Shown here piece after piece: positions 41,162-52,504 of a stretch of DNA of 64,000 nucleotides (the first letter of the stretch is position 1; the number at the start of each line of letters is the position of its first letter). The translations under genes and the position numbers were made by a program. Where the stretch lies: the NCBI RefSeq assembly GCF_000815105.2, contig NZ_CP010310.2, positions 4,092,001 to 4,156,000 of the forward strand. The letters run 5' to 3'. The DNA comes from Pandoraea pulmonicola. Its GTDB lineage: Bacteria > Pseudomonadota > Gammaproteobacteria > Burkholderiales > Burkholderiaceae. The notes under the pieces were generated by a model, which did no database searches, was not told the origin of the DNA, and worked only from the letters and a program-made list of their open reading frames with translations.

Positions 41162-41185
41162 GTAAACGTTTACGAAAACGTTTTC
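41162..41185. promoter_or_regulatory. Two abutting LacI-family operators
   Basis: GTAAACGTTTAC (41162-41173) is directly followed by GAAAACGTTTTC (41174-41185). Both are perfect 12-bp palindromes with the central CG typical of LacI-family operators. They lie upstream of the LacI-type gene on the - strand. Confidence 0.8.
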
Positions 41186-41283
41186 ACTCCGGGATTCTAT
41201 GGAGGCATTGTGATGAATTGATGACAGCCGACGCCTTTCCCATCCCCCATGCTGCTGCACACGCCCCATGCTGCACACGCCCC

Positions 41284-41354
41284 GGCGGACCGGGGCCCCA
41301 TTCCGCCGCTCAGACATAGACCCAACTCGCTGCAGAACGGGGCCCCGGTCCGCC
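41284..41354. repeat. 16-bp perfect inverted repeat with 39-base spacer
   Basis: Bases 41284-41299 (GGCGGACCGGGGCCCC) are perfectly complementary to 41339-41354. Just before it, CATGCTG(CTG)CACACGCCCC is repeated twice in tandem (about 41248-41282). The segment lies between the divergent lacI-type and SRPBCC genes. Confidence 0.75.
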
Positions 41355-41476
41355 TCCCCACTTCTCCGCCCCCCCAGCGGCAACCCGGCATCGCCTCGAT
41401 CCTGCACCGCCTATACTGAAATTCCCCCTCGCGACAGGGCCTGACGGCACCCTTCTCTCCACGACCGGGATTGGCC

Positions 41477-42043
41477 ATGAACGACTATCACTTCCTCACC
41501 TTGTGGCGGCTCACCGCGCCGCTCGACGAAGTCTGGGACACGATCCGCGACATCGATCATTGGGCTCGCTGGTGGCCCTGCGTCCGGGACGTGCGCACGC
41601 TCGATCCGGGCGACAGCGAGGGCGTCGGCGCCGTGCGCGAGTTGACCTGGCGCGGCGCGCTACCCTACTCCCTCATCTTTCAGACGCGCGTCACGCACGT
41701 GGACCCCATGCGCGAGGTGCGCGCCGAGGCGAGCGGCGAGGTCGAAGGCACCGGCGTGTGGCGCTTCGAGAAGGAAGGGGCGATCACGGTCGTCCGCTAT
41801 CTATGGGACGTTCATACCCGGCGCGCATGGATGGACAAGCTCGCGCCGCTCGCCCAGCCACTCTTTCGCTGGAATCACAATTACGTGATGCGGCGCGGCG
41901 GCGAAGGGCTCGCGGCCGTGCTCAATGCACATCTGGTCGAATGCCTCGATACCGACCTGCCGCCCGCGACGATCGGCCAGGAACGAACACCGCGAGACTT
42001 GCGCGAAGCCCGCGCCCGCATGAGCCACACCTCGCGGCACTGA
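41477..42043 (+). CDS. SRPBCC (START/Bet v1-like) family protein
   Basis: 188-residue protein with the helix-grip pattern of polyketide cyclase/dehydrase-like proteins: an N-terminal strand with LWRLTAPLDEVWDTIRDIDHWARWWP, central strands, and a long C-terminal helix (WNHNYVMRRGGEGLAAVL). The fold binds hydrophobic ligands; the role here is unknown. It precedes the 3-hydroxyanthranilate cluster by 195 bases, which may be chance. Confidence 0.75.
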   Translation: MNDYHFLTLWRLTAPLDEVWDTIRDIDHWARWWPCVRDVRTLDPGDSEGVGAVRELTWRGALPYSLIFQTRVTHVDPMREVRAEASGEVEGTGVWRFEKEGAITVVRYLWDVHTRRAWMDKLAPLAQPLFRWNHNYVMRRGGEGLAAVLNAHLVECLDTDLPPATIGQERTPRDLREARARMSHTSRH

Positions 42044-42238
42044 GCTCCCCGGGCAATACAGCGCAACACCGCGCACCTCGGCGCCCAATTCTGATATTCC
42101 ATTCAGGAATAGACGATTCGATAGATTTCATTATTTTTTATACAGCCGGATGCCTAGACTGGTGGGCATCCGGCGATCCGTGGCTGTCCTGCACGGCGCG
42201 CGCCTCCCTGCCATGACATTGAAGCTCCAGGAGACCTC

Positions 42239-43711
42239 GTGAGCCTTGCGACTCCGCCGCTGCTGCGGCACTACGTGGATGGCGCGTTCGTCGCCACCGA
42301 TCGCCAGTTCGATAACGTGAGCCCTGTCGACGGCCGGCTCGTCGCCAGGGTCTGCGAGGCCGACGCCGCCACCGTCGAGCGCGCCGTCGCCGCCGCGCGT
42401 CGCGCGCTGCACGACGGGCCGTGGAGCAAGACCACCCCGGCCGAGCGCGCCGCCATGCTGCATCGCATCGCCGACGGCATCCAGGCGCGCTTCGACGACT
42501 TCGTCGCCGCCGAAGTGGCCGACACCGGTCGCCCGGTCGAACAGGCCCGCACGCTCGACATCGCGCGCGGCATTGCCAATTTCCGCATGTTCGCCGACCT
42601 CATCAAGACCGCCGGCAGCGAAGTCTATGAAATGCGCGCGGCCGACGGCGGCGACGTGATGAACTACGTCACGCGCAAGCCGCTCGGCGTGATCGGCATC
42701 ATCTCGCCGTGGAACCTGCCGCTGCTGCTCTTTACGTGGAAGGTCGCCCCGGCGCTCGCCATGGGCAATTGCGTGGTGGCCAAGCCGTCGGAGGAAACGC
42801 CCTCCTCGGCCACGCTGCTCGCCGAGGTCATGCACGAAGCAGGCGTGCCGCCTGGCGTTTTCAACCTCGTGCATGGTTTCGGGCCGGACTCGGCCGGCGA
42901 ATTCCTCACGAAGCACCCCGACGTGGCCGCCATCACGTTTACCGGCGAGTCGCGCACGGGCAGCGCCATCATGAAAGCCGTGGCCGACGGCGTGAAGGAA
43001 ATCTCGTTCGAACTGGGCGGCAAGAACGCCGCGGTGGTCTTCGCCGATGCCGACTTCGATGCCGCCGTCGACGGCGTGGTGCGTTCGTCGTTCACCAATG
43101 CCGGTCAGGTCTGCCTGTGCTCGGAGCGCGTGTATGTCGAACGGCCGATCTTCGAGCGCTTCGTGGCCGCGCTCGCCGAGCGCGCCGCCGCCCTGCGCAT
43201 CGACGCCCCCGAGGCCACCGGCGTGCAGATGGGCCCGCTCGTCTCACGCAAGCATCGCGACAAGGTGCTCTCGTACTATCGCCTGGCCGTCGAGGAAGGC
43301 GCGAGCGTCGTGACCGGCGGCGGCGTGCCTGTCTTCGGCGACGCCCGCGACGAAGGCGCGTTCGTCCAGCCCACGGTCTGGACCGGACTGCCCGACACGG
43401 CGCGCTGCGTGCGCGAGGAGATCTTCGGCCCGGTGTGCCACGTCGCGCCGTTCGACAGCGAGGACGAAGTGATCCGCCGCGTCAACGACAGCGACTATGG
43501 CCTTGCGGGCTGCGTCTGGACGACGAATCTGTCGCGCGCGCACCGCGTGGCGCGCCAGTTCCAGACCGGGCTGGTATGGGTCAACACCTGGTTCCTGCGC
43601 GACCTGCGCACACCGTTCGGCGGCGTGAAGCTCTCGGGCCTGGGCCGCGAAGGCGGACGCCACTCGCTCGACTTCTATTCCGAAATCACCAACATCTGCA
43701 TCAAACTGTGA
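42239..43711 (+). CDS. 2-aminomuconic 6-semialdehyde dehydrogenase (ALDH family)
   Basis: 490-residue NAD-dependent aldehyde dehydrogenase. Visible motifs are SPWNLPLLLFTWK, FTGESRTGS, catalytic Glu in FELGGKNAAVVF and Cys in GQVCLCSERVYV. The GTG at 42239 has CAGGAGA just upstream. Next to a RidA-like deaminase, a 3-hydroxyanthranilate dioxygenase and an aminocarboxymuconate decarboxylase, its likely substrate is 2-aminomuconic 6-semialdehyde (AmnC/NbaE type); 2-hydroxymuconic semialdehyde is the alternative. Confidence 0.88.
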   Translation: MSLATPPLLRHYVDGAFVATDRQFDNVSPVDGRLVARVCEADAATVERAVAAARRALHDGPWSKTTPAERAAMLHRIADGIQARFDDFVAAEVADTGRPVEQARTLDIARGIANFRMFADLIKTAGSEVYEMRAADGGDVMNYVTRKPLGVIGIISPWNLPLLLFTWKVAPALAMGNCVVAKPSEETPSSATLLAEVMHEAGVPPGVFNLVHGFGPDSAGEFLTKHPDVAAITFTGESRTGSAIMKAVADGVKEISFELGGKNAAVVFADADFDAAVDGVVRSSFTNAGQVCLCSERVYVERPIFERFVAALAERAAALRIDAPEATGVQMGPLVSRKHRDKVLSYYRLAVEEGASVVTGGGVPVFGDARDEGAFVQPTVWTGLPDTARCVREEIFGPVCHVAPFDSEDEVIRRVNDSDYGLAGCVWTTNLSRAHRVARQFQTGLVWVNTWFLRDLRTPFGGVKLSGLGREGGRHSLDFYSEITNICIKL

Positions 43712-43795
43712 GGCGACGGTGCGGCGGCTCCGATGGGGGTCGGACCACCGCACCCGCGCGCCGTCCACGCCAAGGCACAACGGAGACAAGACAGC

Positions 43796-44858
<1,063 letters not shown>

Positions 44859-44937
44859 ATCGCATGAATCGTTACCCGGGCGTTGGCCGTGCCATCCCCG
44901 CCGGCAGCGCCCCACCCCGTCCATCACTCGTCACGTA

Positions 44938-45933
44938 ATGAAGAAAATCGACATGCACGCCCACTTCTTCCCGCGCATCACGCGGGAGGAGGCGGCCCGC
45001 CTCGACCCCGCCACCGCGCCCTGGCTGCGCATCGACGAGAGCGGCGAGACCGGCAACATCATGCTCGACGACCGCGCCTTCCGCCCGGTCTACCGCGCGC
45101 TGTGGGATCCCGCGCTGCGCATCGAGGAGCTCGATCGCCATGGCATCGACCTGCAGGTCGTGTGCGCCACGCCCATCATGTTCGGCTACCGCTACGAGGG
45201 TCGTACCGTCATGGACTGGGTGCAGCGCATGAACGACCTCGCGCTGGAGCACTGCGCCTACGCGCCCGCGCGCCTGAAGGCCATGGCGCAAGTGCCGCTG
45301 CAGGACCTCGATCTGGCCTGCGCCGAGGCTTCGCGCGCCAAGGCGACCGGTCACGTCGGCGTGCAGATCGGCAACCACCTCGGCCCCAAAGATCTCGACG
45401 ACGAACACCTCGTGAGCTTTTTGCGGCACTGCGGCAACGAGCACATCCCCGTACTCGTCCATCCGTGGGACATGATGACCGACGGCCGCATGAAGAAGTG
45501 GATGATGCCGTGGCTCGTGGCCATGCCCGCCGAAACGCAGCTCTCGATCCTCTCGCTCATTCTCTCGGGCGCCTTCGAACGCCTGCCACGCTCGCTCAAG
45601 CTGTGCTTCGCCCACGGCGGCGGCGCGTTCCCGTACCTGCTCGGCCGCGCCGAGAACGCGTGGCATTGCCGCGACATCGTGCGCGCCGACAGTCCGCACC
45701 CGCCGTCCCATTATCTCGACCGCTTCTACGTGGACAGCGCCGTGTTCGACCCGCGCGCCCTTCGTCTGCTCGTCGACACCATGGGTGTGCACCGCATCAT
45801 GCTCGGCTCGGACCACCCGTTCCCGCTGGGCGAGCAGGACATCGGCCGCCTCGTGGCCGAACAGCCGGGCCTGGACGAGGCCGACCGCCAGCGCATCCTG
45901 GCCGGCAACGCCCGGGAGTTCTTCAACCTGTAA
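44938..45933 (+). CDS. 2-amino-3-carboxymuconate-6-semialdehyde decarboxylase (ACMSD)
   Basis: 331-residue amidohydrolase-like zinc decarboxylase. Motifs: [13 protein letters not shown] (HxH), [22 protein letters not shown] and [10 protein letters not shown]. It decarboxylates the ring-cleavage product made by the dioxygenase encoded just upstream, giving 2-aminomuconic semialdehyde for the dehydrogenase. The 79-base gap holds no clear ribosome site. Confidence 0.95.
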   Translation: MKKIDMHAHFFPRITREEAARLDPATAPWLRIDESGETGNIMLDDRAFRPVYRALWDPALRIEELDRHGIDLQVVCATPIMFGYRYEGRTVMDWVQRMNDLALEHCAYAPARLKAMAQVPLQDLDLACAEASRAKATGHVGVQIGNHLGPKDLDDEHLVSFLRHCGNEHIPVLVHPWDMMTDGRMKKWMMPWLVAMPAETQLSILSLILSGAFERLPRSLKLCFAHGGGAFPYLLGRAENAWHCRDIVRADSPHPPSHYLDRFYVDSAVFDPRALRLLVDTMGVHRIMLGSDHPFPLGEQDIGRLVAEQPGLDEADRQRILAGNAREFFNL

Positions 45934-46143
45934 CTGGTGCTTTCCCGAGGTGTTTTTGAAATTGCTTGCCTACGTAATAGGCGTCGTTTAGGCTGGGCAC
46001 TGAAATACTTGATGCTTAAACAATTTAGTCTTGTCCAACGCGCCAGGGTTGCGATGACCGACGTGAAGAAGCGCTCAGGTATCCCGGCGCGAATCCTCTG
46101 CTGGCAGTGTTTGCCAGAACCGGAACTTAGTTTGGAGACCATG

Positions 46144-47337
46144 ATGACGGGAACGAAGACCACGCAACGCAAAGCCATCGCCGCGCTCGGCGCCCTTGCT
46201 GCCGCGGCGGCCCTGCTCGCCTCGGGCGGCGCGCACGCTGACGTGAAGATCGGCTTTATCGGCACGCTCTCCGGCCCGGGCGGCGCGCTCGGCCAGGACC
46301 AGTACGACGCCTTCATGCTCGCCATCGAGCAAAAGGGCGGCAAGCTGGGCGGCGTGCCGGTGCAGGTGATCAAGGAAGACGACCAGCTCAAGCCCGACGT
46401 CGGCGTGCAGGCCGCGCAGAAGCTCGTGGAGCGCGACAAGGTCTCGATCATCACCGGCGTGACGTTCTCCAACGTGATGATGGCGATTCACAAGAACGTG
46501 ACCAACGCGGGCGTGGTCATGGTCGGCTCGAACGCCGGCCCGACGCCGATTGCCGGCGCCCAGTGCTCGCCGAACTTCTTCTCGACATCGTGGGACAACG
46601 ACGAGTTGCACGAGGCCGGCGGTCAGCTCTCGACCGATCTGGGCTACAAGACGATGTATGTGATGGCCCCGAACTACCAGGCGGGACGCGACGCCGTGAA
46701 CGGTTTCAAGCGCGACTACAAGGGGCAGATCGTCGACGAGGTCTACACGCAGGTCAACCAGCCCGACTACTCGGCCGAGATCGCGCAGTTGCAGGCCGCC
46801 AAGCCCGACGCCGTCTACGTGTTCTATCCGGGCGGCATGGGCGTGAACTTCGTCAAGCAATACCGTCAAGCCGGCCTGCTCGGCAAGATTCCGCTGATCT
46901 CGGTCTCGACCATCGACGGCTCGACCCTGCCCGCGCTCAAGGAGCTGGCGGTGGGCGCCATCACCAGCGCGCCCTACTCGCCGGACCTCGATAACGCGCA
47001 GAACAAGCAGTTCGTGGCGGCCTTCCAGAAGAAATACAACCGCGTGCCGTCGATGTACGCCGCGCAGTCGTACGACGCGGCCAACCTGATCGACTCGGCG
47101 CTCGCCAAAACCAAGGGCAGCGTGACCGATCGCGAAGCGCTGCGCACGGCGCTCAAGGCCGCCGACTTCCAGTCGGTGCGCGGGCCGTTCAAGTTCGCCA
47201 GCAACCAGTTCCCCATCGCGCAGTTCTACCGCGTGGATGTCGTGAAGGACGCCACGGGCGCCGCGTTTGCGGCCAAGGGCAAGATCGATATCAAGACGCG
47301 TGCCAATCTGGCCGCGCAGTGCAAGATGAAGTCGTAA
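46144..47337 (+). CDS. Branched-chain amino acid type ABC importer, periplasmic binding protein
   Basis: 397 residues with a Sec signal peptide (AALGALAAAAALLASGGAHA). The mature part, VKIGFIGTLSGPGGALGQDQ, is a Peripla_BP_6 (LivJ-like) fold. Two ATGs at 46141 and 46144 compete; the second is better spaced from GGAG at 46134. Beside an aromatic amino acid catabolic cluster it probably binds an aromatic or kynurenine-type compound rather than leucine; that is inference. Confidence 0.9.
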   Translation: MTGTKTTQRKAIAALGALAAAAALLASGGAHADVKIGFIGTLSGPGGALGQDQYDAFMLAIEQKGGKLGGVPVQVIKEDDQLKPDVGVQAAQKLVERDKVSIITGVTFSNVMMAIHKNVTNAGVVMVGSNAGPTPIAGAQCSPNFFSTSWDNDELHEAGGQLSTDLGYKTMYVMAPNYQAGRDAVNGFKRDYKGQIVDEVYTQVNQPDYSAEIAQLQAAKPDAVYVFYPGGMGVNFVKQYRQAGLLGKIPLISVSTIDGSTLPALKELAVGAITSAPYSPDLDNAQNKQFVAAFQKKYNRVPSMYAAQSYDAANLIDSALAKTKGSVTDREALRTALKAADFQSVRGPFKFASNQFPIAQFYRVDVVKDATGAAFAAKGKIDIKTRANLAAQCKMKS

Positions 47338-47547
47338 GGCCGCGGGCCTCGCCCCCCGTTTCCTCCGAAACATGCCGGCGCGACGTCCCACGACGCCGCG
47401 CCGCACGACGAATCCGCCGCAAACGGCGCACGTGTGACGATGACGTCCCGCGCGCCGCCCGCAGTTGCTGATGTGCCCCTGGCGTCCTCCGCCCGCCGGC
47501 ACCGCCGTTGCACGACCCGAGCCATACCTGAGCACCATCGAGGGTTT

Positions 47548-48423
47548 ATGAAGCGCTACCGCAATTTCGACGAGGCCGAGCTGGACGTCCAGTACAACGC
47601 TCGCGCCACCACGCCCAACTTTCTCGACATCCTCGCGCAGTACGCCGCCCAGAGCGCGCACGCGCGCGAGAGCACGCCGTGCGTTCTCGACGTCGCCTAC
47701 GGGACACACCCCGACGAGACGCTCGACATCTTCCCCGCGCCGCAACCGGGCGCTCCCGTCTTCTTCTTCGTTCACGGCGGCTACTGGCGCGCGCTCAACA
47801 AGAGCGACTCGAGCAACATGGCGCCCGCCTTCACGCGAGCCGGCGCCACGGTCGTGACGATTAACTACACGCTCGCACCGGCCGCATCGCTCGACACCAT
47901 CGTCGACCAGACGCGCCGCGCGCTGGCCTGGGTCCACCGCCATATCGGCGAGCATCACGGCGACGCACGCCGCATCCACGTATGCGGCAGTTCCGCCGGC
48001 GGCCATCTGGTGGGCATGCTGCTCTCGGGCGGCTGGCACGCCGACTACGGTGTGCCGGAAGACGTGATCGCCGGCGCCGCACCGCTCTCGGGCCTCTTCG
48101 ATCTCACGCCGATCCCGTTCACGCATATCAACGAGTGGATAAAACTCTCGGCCGAGGACGCCCACCGCAACAGCCCGCAATTCCATCTGCCCGAGCGCGG
48201 CTGTCCGATCGTGGTGTCCTATGGCGAGACCGAGACGGCCGAGTTCAAGCGCCAGAGCGACGACTATCTCGCCGCCTGGCGCGCACGCGGCTTCGCGGGC
48301 AAGTACGTGCCGATGCCCGGCACCAATCACTACGACATCGTACTGACGCTCAACGACCCGACCAGCCCGCTCACGCAGGCGATTTTCCGCCAGATGGGCC
48401 TCGCCACCGGGGAGGCGACATGA
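47548..48423 (+). CDS. Alpha/beta hydrolase, arylformamidase-like
   Basis: 291 residues with the HGGYW oxyanion motif (FFFVHGGYWRAL), nucleophile Ser in CGSSAGGHLVG, and a late His in PGTNHYDIV. HGGYW is typical of N-formylkynurenine formamidases. This would yield kynurenine, or remove a formyl group from a related compound. It overlaps livH by four bases and sits inside the transporter operon, so substrate import and hydrolysis are coupled. Another ester or amide substrate is possible. Confidence 0.82.
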   Translation: MKRYRNFDEAELDVQYNARATTPNFLDILAQYAAQSAHARESTPCVLDVAYGTHPDETLDIFPAPQPGAPVFFFVHGGYWRALNKSDSSNMAPAFTRAGATVVTINYTLAPAASLDTIVDQTRRALAWVHRHIGEHHGDARRIHVCGSSAGGHLVGMLLSGGWHADYGVPEDVIAGAAPLSGLFDLTPIPFTHINEWIKLSAEDAHRNSPQFHLPERGCPIVVSYGETETAEFKRQSDDYLAAWRARGFAGKYVPMPGTNHYDIVLTLNDPTSPLTQAIFRQMGLATGEAT

Positions 48424-49340
48424 GCCCCACGCTATTTCTCATGCAGTGCCTGAACGGGCTGCAGCTCGGGGTGCTGCTGTTCCTGATGGCCGCCGGCCTC
48501 ACGCTGGTGTTCGGCATCATGAACTTCGTGAACCTCGCGCACGGTTCGCTCTACATGATGGGCGCGTTCATCGCCGCGACCGTGTACAACCACTCCGGTT
48601 CGTTCGCGCTGGCCGCCGTGGCCATCGTGCCCGCGATGCTGATCATCGGGCTGATCGTCGAGTTCGTCGCGCTCAAGACGCTCTACGACCGCGACCACCT
48701 CGACCAGGTGCTCGCCACGTTCGGTCTGATCCTGTTCTTCAACGAACTGGCGCGCATGATCTGGGGCCCATCGCCGTACTACATGGAAGTGCCCGAGTGG
48801 CTCTCCGGCACGATCGATCTGTTCGGTCTGCCGTACCCGGCCTACCGTTTCCTCATCATCGTGGTGGGGCTGGCCGTGGCGCTCGGCTGCTATCTGCTCA
48901 TTCACCGCACGCGCATCGGCATGCTGATCCGCGCCGGAGCGACGCATCGTCAGATGGTCGGCGCGCTCGGCGTGAACATCGTGCTGCTCAACTCGCTGCT
49001 GTTCGGACTGGGCGCGATCCTCGCCGGCATTGCCGGACTCATGGCCGGCCCGATCCTCTCGGTGCAGCCCGGCATGGGCGAGCCCATCCTGATCCTGACG
49101 ATGGTGGTGATCGTGATCGGCGGCATCGGCTCGGTGCGCGGTGCGTTTCTCGCGGCGCTGATCGTCGGCGTGGTCGACACCGTGGGACGCACGCTGCTGC
49201 CCACGCTGCTGCGCAGCCTGCTCGAGCGCAGCACGGCCGACACCGCCGGGCCCGCGCTCGCTTCGATGCTCATCTATCTTGTGATGGCGGCAGTGCTTGC
49301 CGTGCGTCCGCAAGGTCTCTTCCCGGTCAAACACGGTTGA
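48420..49340 (+). CDS. LivH-type ABC permease
   Basis: 306-residue inner-membrane protein with about eight hydrophobic segments and LivH hallmarks (GLTLVFGIMNFVNLAHGSLYMMGAF in part; GLGAILAGIAG; GGIGSVRGAF). Its start overlaps the hydrolase stop (ATGA), and livM follows two bases after its stop. Confidence 0.92.
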   Translation: MSPTLFLMQCLNGLQLGVLLFLMAAGLTLVFGIMNFVNLAHGSLYMMGAFIAATVYNHSGSFALAAVAIVPAMLIIGLIVEFVALKTLYDRDHLDQVLATFGLILFFNELARMIWGPSPYYMEVPEWLSGTIDLFGLPYPAYRFLIIVVGLAVALGCYLLIHRTRIGMLIRAGATHRQMVGALGVNIVLLNSLLFGLGAILAGIAGLMAGPILSVQPGMGEPILILTMVVIVIGGIGSVRGAFLAALIVGVVDTVGRTLLPTLLRSLLERSTADTAGPALASMLIYLVMAAVLAVRPQGLFPVKHG

Positions 49341-49342
49341 CG

Positions 49343-50323
49343 ATGGAAATGAAACTCAATCTTCGCACCGCCGTGCCATTGCTGTTGCTGGCTGTGCTGG
49401 CGCTGGTGCCCCTGTACGCGACGTTTGCCCAGCAACCGTTCTTCCTCACGCTGTTCGGGCGCATCGTGGTGTTCGCCATCGCCGCCGTCTCGCTCGACCT
49501 GATTCTCGGCTACGGCGGCATGGTGAGCTTCGGCCACGCGCTGTATCTCGGCCTCGGCGCCTACGTGGTCGGCATCCTGAGCTATCACGGCGTGGACAAC
49601 GGCTTCGTGCATCTCGGCGCAACGCTGCTCCTGTGCGCACTCGTAGGCGCCGTCACCGGTCTGCTCTCGCTGCGCACGACGGGCATCGCCTTCATCATGA
49701 TCACGCTCGCGTTCGCGCAGATGTTCTACTTCCTTGCCGTCAGCCTGAAGCAGTACGGCGGCGACGACGGCCTGCCCGTGTCGGCCGGCAGCCGCTTCGG
49801 CAGCGTCTCGCTCGACGACCCGGCCGTGCTGTACTACGTGGCCTTCGCCGTGTTGTGTCTGTGCGTGTGGGCCGGTCGCCGGCTGGTGGACGCGCGCTTC
49901 GGCATGGTCATTCGCGGTGCACGCCAGAACGATCGCCGCATGCGCGCCCTCGGCTATCCCACGCTGCGCTACAAGCTGGTCGCCTACGTCATCAGCGCGA
50001 TGGTCTGCGGCGTCGCCGGCATGCTCTACGCCAATCTCACCCACTTCGTCTCGCCGGCCTACATGGCGTGGACCGCGTCGGGCGAACTCATCGTGATGGT
50101 CGTGCTCGGCGGGCTCGGCTCGTTCTTCGGGCCGGTGCTCGGCAGCGCCGCCATGCTGCTGATCGAGGAATGGCTCAAAGGCATGACCGAGCACTGGATG
50201 ATCATCTTCGGGCCGCTCATCGTGGTGGCGGTCCTCGTCTCCCGGCGCGGCCTTTACGGGCTGCTCGGCGACCTCCAGGTGCGGCTCGCACGCCGCACCG
50301 GCACCGTGGAGGGCAAGGCATGA
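49343..50323 (+). CDS. LivM-type ABC permease
   Basis: 326-residue inner-membrane permease; hallmarks include LILGYGGMVSFGHALYLGLGAY, TGIAFIMITLAFAQ and GGLGSFFGPVLG. It follows livH and overlaps livG by four bases. Confidence 0.92.
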   Translation: MEMKLNLRTAVPLLLLAVLALVPLYATFAQQPFFLTLFGRIVVFAIAAVSLDLILGYGGMVSFGHALYLGLGAYVVGILSYHGVDNGFVHLGATLLLCALVGAVTGLLSLRTTGIAFIMITLAFAQMFYFLAVSLKQYGGDDGLPVSAGSRFGSVSLDDPAVLYYVAFAVLCLCVWAGRRLVDARFGMVIRGARQNDRRMRALGYPTLRYKLVAYVISAMVCGVAGMLYANLTHFVSPAYMAWTASGELIVMVVLGGLGSFFGPVLGSAAMLLIEEWLKGMTEHWMIIFGPLIVVAVLVSRRGLYGLLGDLQVRLARRTGTVEGKA

Positions 50324-51086
50324 GTCTTCTCAAAGTCGACCGGCTGGTCAAACGCTACGGCGGCCTGACCGCGACCGATCATTTCTGTCTCGACGTCGCG
50401 CCGGGCGAACTGCACGCGATCATCGGCCCGAATGGCGCCGGCAAGAGCACGCTCATCGGCCAGCTCGCCGGAGAACTGCGCTCCGACGAAGGCACCATCC
50501 ACTTCGACGGCCGCGACATCACCGCCATGCCGATCGAGCAGCGCGCCCACGCGGGGCTCGCGCGCTCCTACCAGATCACCTCCGTGTTTCGCGAGTTCAC
50601 GGCGCTGGAGAATGTGCTCGTGGCCGTGCAGGCGATGCAGGGCCACAGCTTCGGCTTCTGGCGTCCGGCCATTCGCGAAGCGGCGCTCGTCGAACCGGCC
50701 CGCGAGATTCTGGCGCGCACGGGGCTCGCGGCGCGCATGCACGTGCCGGCAAGCGCCCTCGCCCACGGCGAGCACCGGCAACTCGAACTGGCCATGGCGC
50801 TGGCCGGGCGTCCGAAGCTGCTGCTGCTCGACGAGCCGATGGCCGGCATGTCACAAGCCGAGTCGGAACAAATGACGCATCTGCTTGCCGACCTCAAGGG
50901 CGACTACGCCATCGTGCTCGTGGAACACGACATGGACGCCGTCTTCGCGCTGGCCAACCGCATCACGGTGCTCGTCTACGGACGCGCCATTGCGTGCGGC
51001 AACGCCGACGCCATCCGCAACGACGCGGGCGTGCGAGAAGCCTACCTCGGGGACGAAAACCGCAACGAAATGCTGGGAGCGACGGC

Positions 51087-51090
<4 letters not shown>
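50320..51090 (+). CDS. LivG-type ABC ATPase
   Basis: 256-residue ATPase: Walker A GPNGAGKST, signature region ALAHGEHRQLELAMAL, Walker B LLLLDEPMAGM, plus the LivG C-terminal extension. Note that the usual LSGG signature is replaced by LAHGE, common in LivG proteins. Overlaps both neighbours by four bases (ATGA), so the operon is tightly coupled. Confidence 0.92.
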
Positions 51091-51797
<707 letters not shown>

Positions 51798-52008
51798 CGC
51801 GGGCCCGCAGTGCGCGTCCCGCGCATGGGATGTGCACTGCACGGCACGCGCTTTGCACAATATGCGTAGTACTCGATAGGTGTCAGACGCGAAAATCAGG
51901 AGTGATTTGTGAAAGCACCCAGCCGGTCCATGTGATGCAATCGGCTCCGCTTGATGGAATTTGCAAGCACCTTCTTTTCACACACTCACTAGGACACCGG
52001 TCAGGACT

Positions 52009-52368
52009 ATGGCTTACTCAAACACGCCTTCCAATCCCTTCCGCTGGCTGCTTTCGCAGGACACCGGTGCGCCGCCGCCCACCGAGCCGGCACACGTCGA
52101 GAACGGTCTACCTGCGGATCTTCCGCTCAATATCAAGGAGTTGCCGCGCACACCGTTGCCAAAGCTCGAGGTCTTTCCGGACGAGTTGCTGGCGCTGCGC
52201 AAGCATCTGGGGATGTCACGCAATGTTTTCGCACACTATCTGCGCACCAACCCGCGCACGCTCGAAAACTGGGAACAGGGGCGCGCGCGGCCCAATGCAC
52301 AGGCCGCCTGTCTGATTCGGCTCGTGCAGCAAAATCCGTCGCTGGTGTCCTCGCTGGCTCGCCTCTGA
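52009..52368 (+). CDS. HTH (XRE/MqsA-like) DNA-binding protein
   Basis: 119 residues. The C-terminal half is a helix-turn-helix like those of MqsA/HigA-type antitoxins and NadS proteins (LRKHLGMSRNVFAHYLRTNP, TLENWEQGRARPN). The N-terminal half is Pro-rich and unstructured in appearance. No toxin gene lies beside it, so it may be a lone regulator. An AGGA precedes the ATG. An inverted repeat terminator follows. Confidence 0.75.
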   Translation: MAYSNTPSNPFRWLLSQDTGAPPPTEPAHVENGLPADLPLNIKELPRTPLPKLEVFPDELLALRKHLGMSRNVFAHYLRTNPRTLENWEQGRARPNAQAACLIRLVQQNPSLVSSLARL

Positions 52369-52441
52369 TTCAAGCGCCTCCATATAAGCCGTTTGTTGGC
52401 GGCCTTGTCGCCGCGCTGGCTCATGCGCCGGTGCACGACTT

Positions 52442-52487
52442 GGGCGGTACATCGATAAGCAGGTATATCGATGTGCCGCCCTCTTTT
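52442..52487 (+). terminator. Terminator after the lone HTH gene
   Basis: A 16-bp stem with one G-T pair (GGGCGGTACATCGATA at 52442-52457 with 52466-52481) is followed by TCTTTT. Confidence 0.75.
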
Positions 52488-52504
52488 ACATGGGACGCCG
52501 GAAC

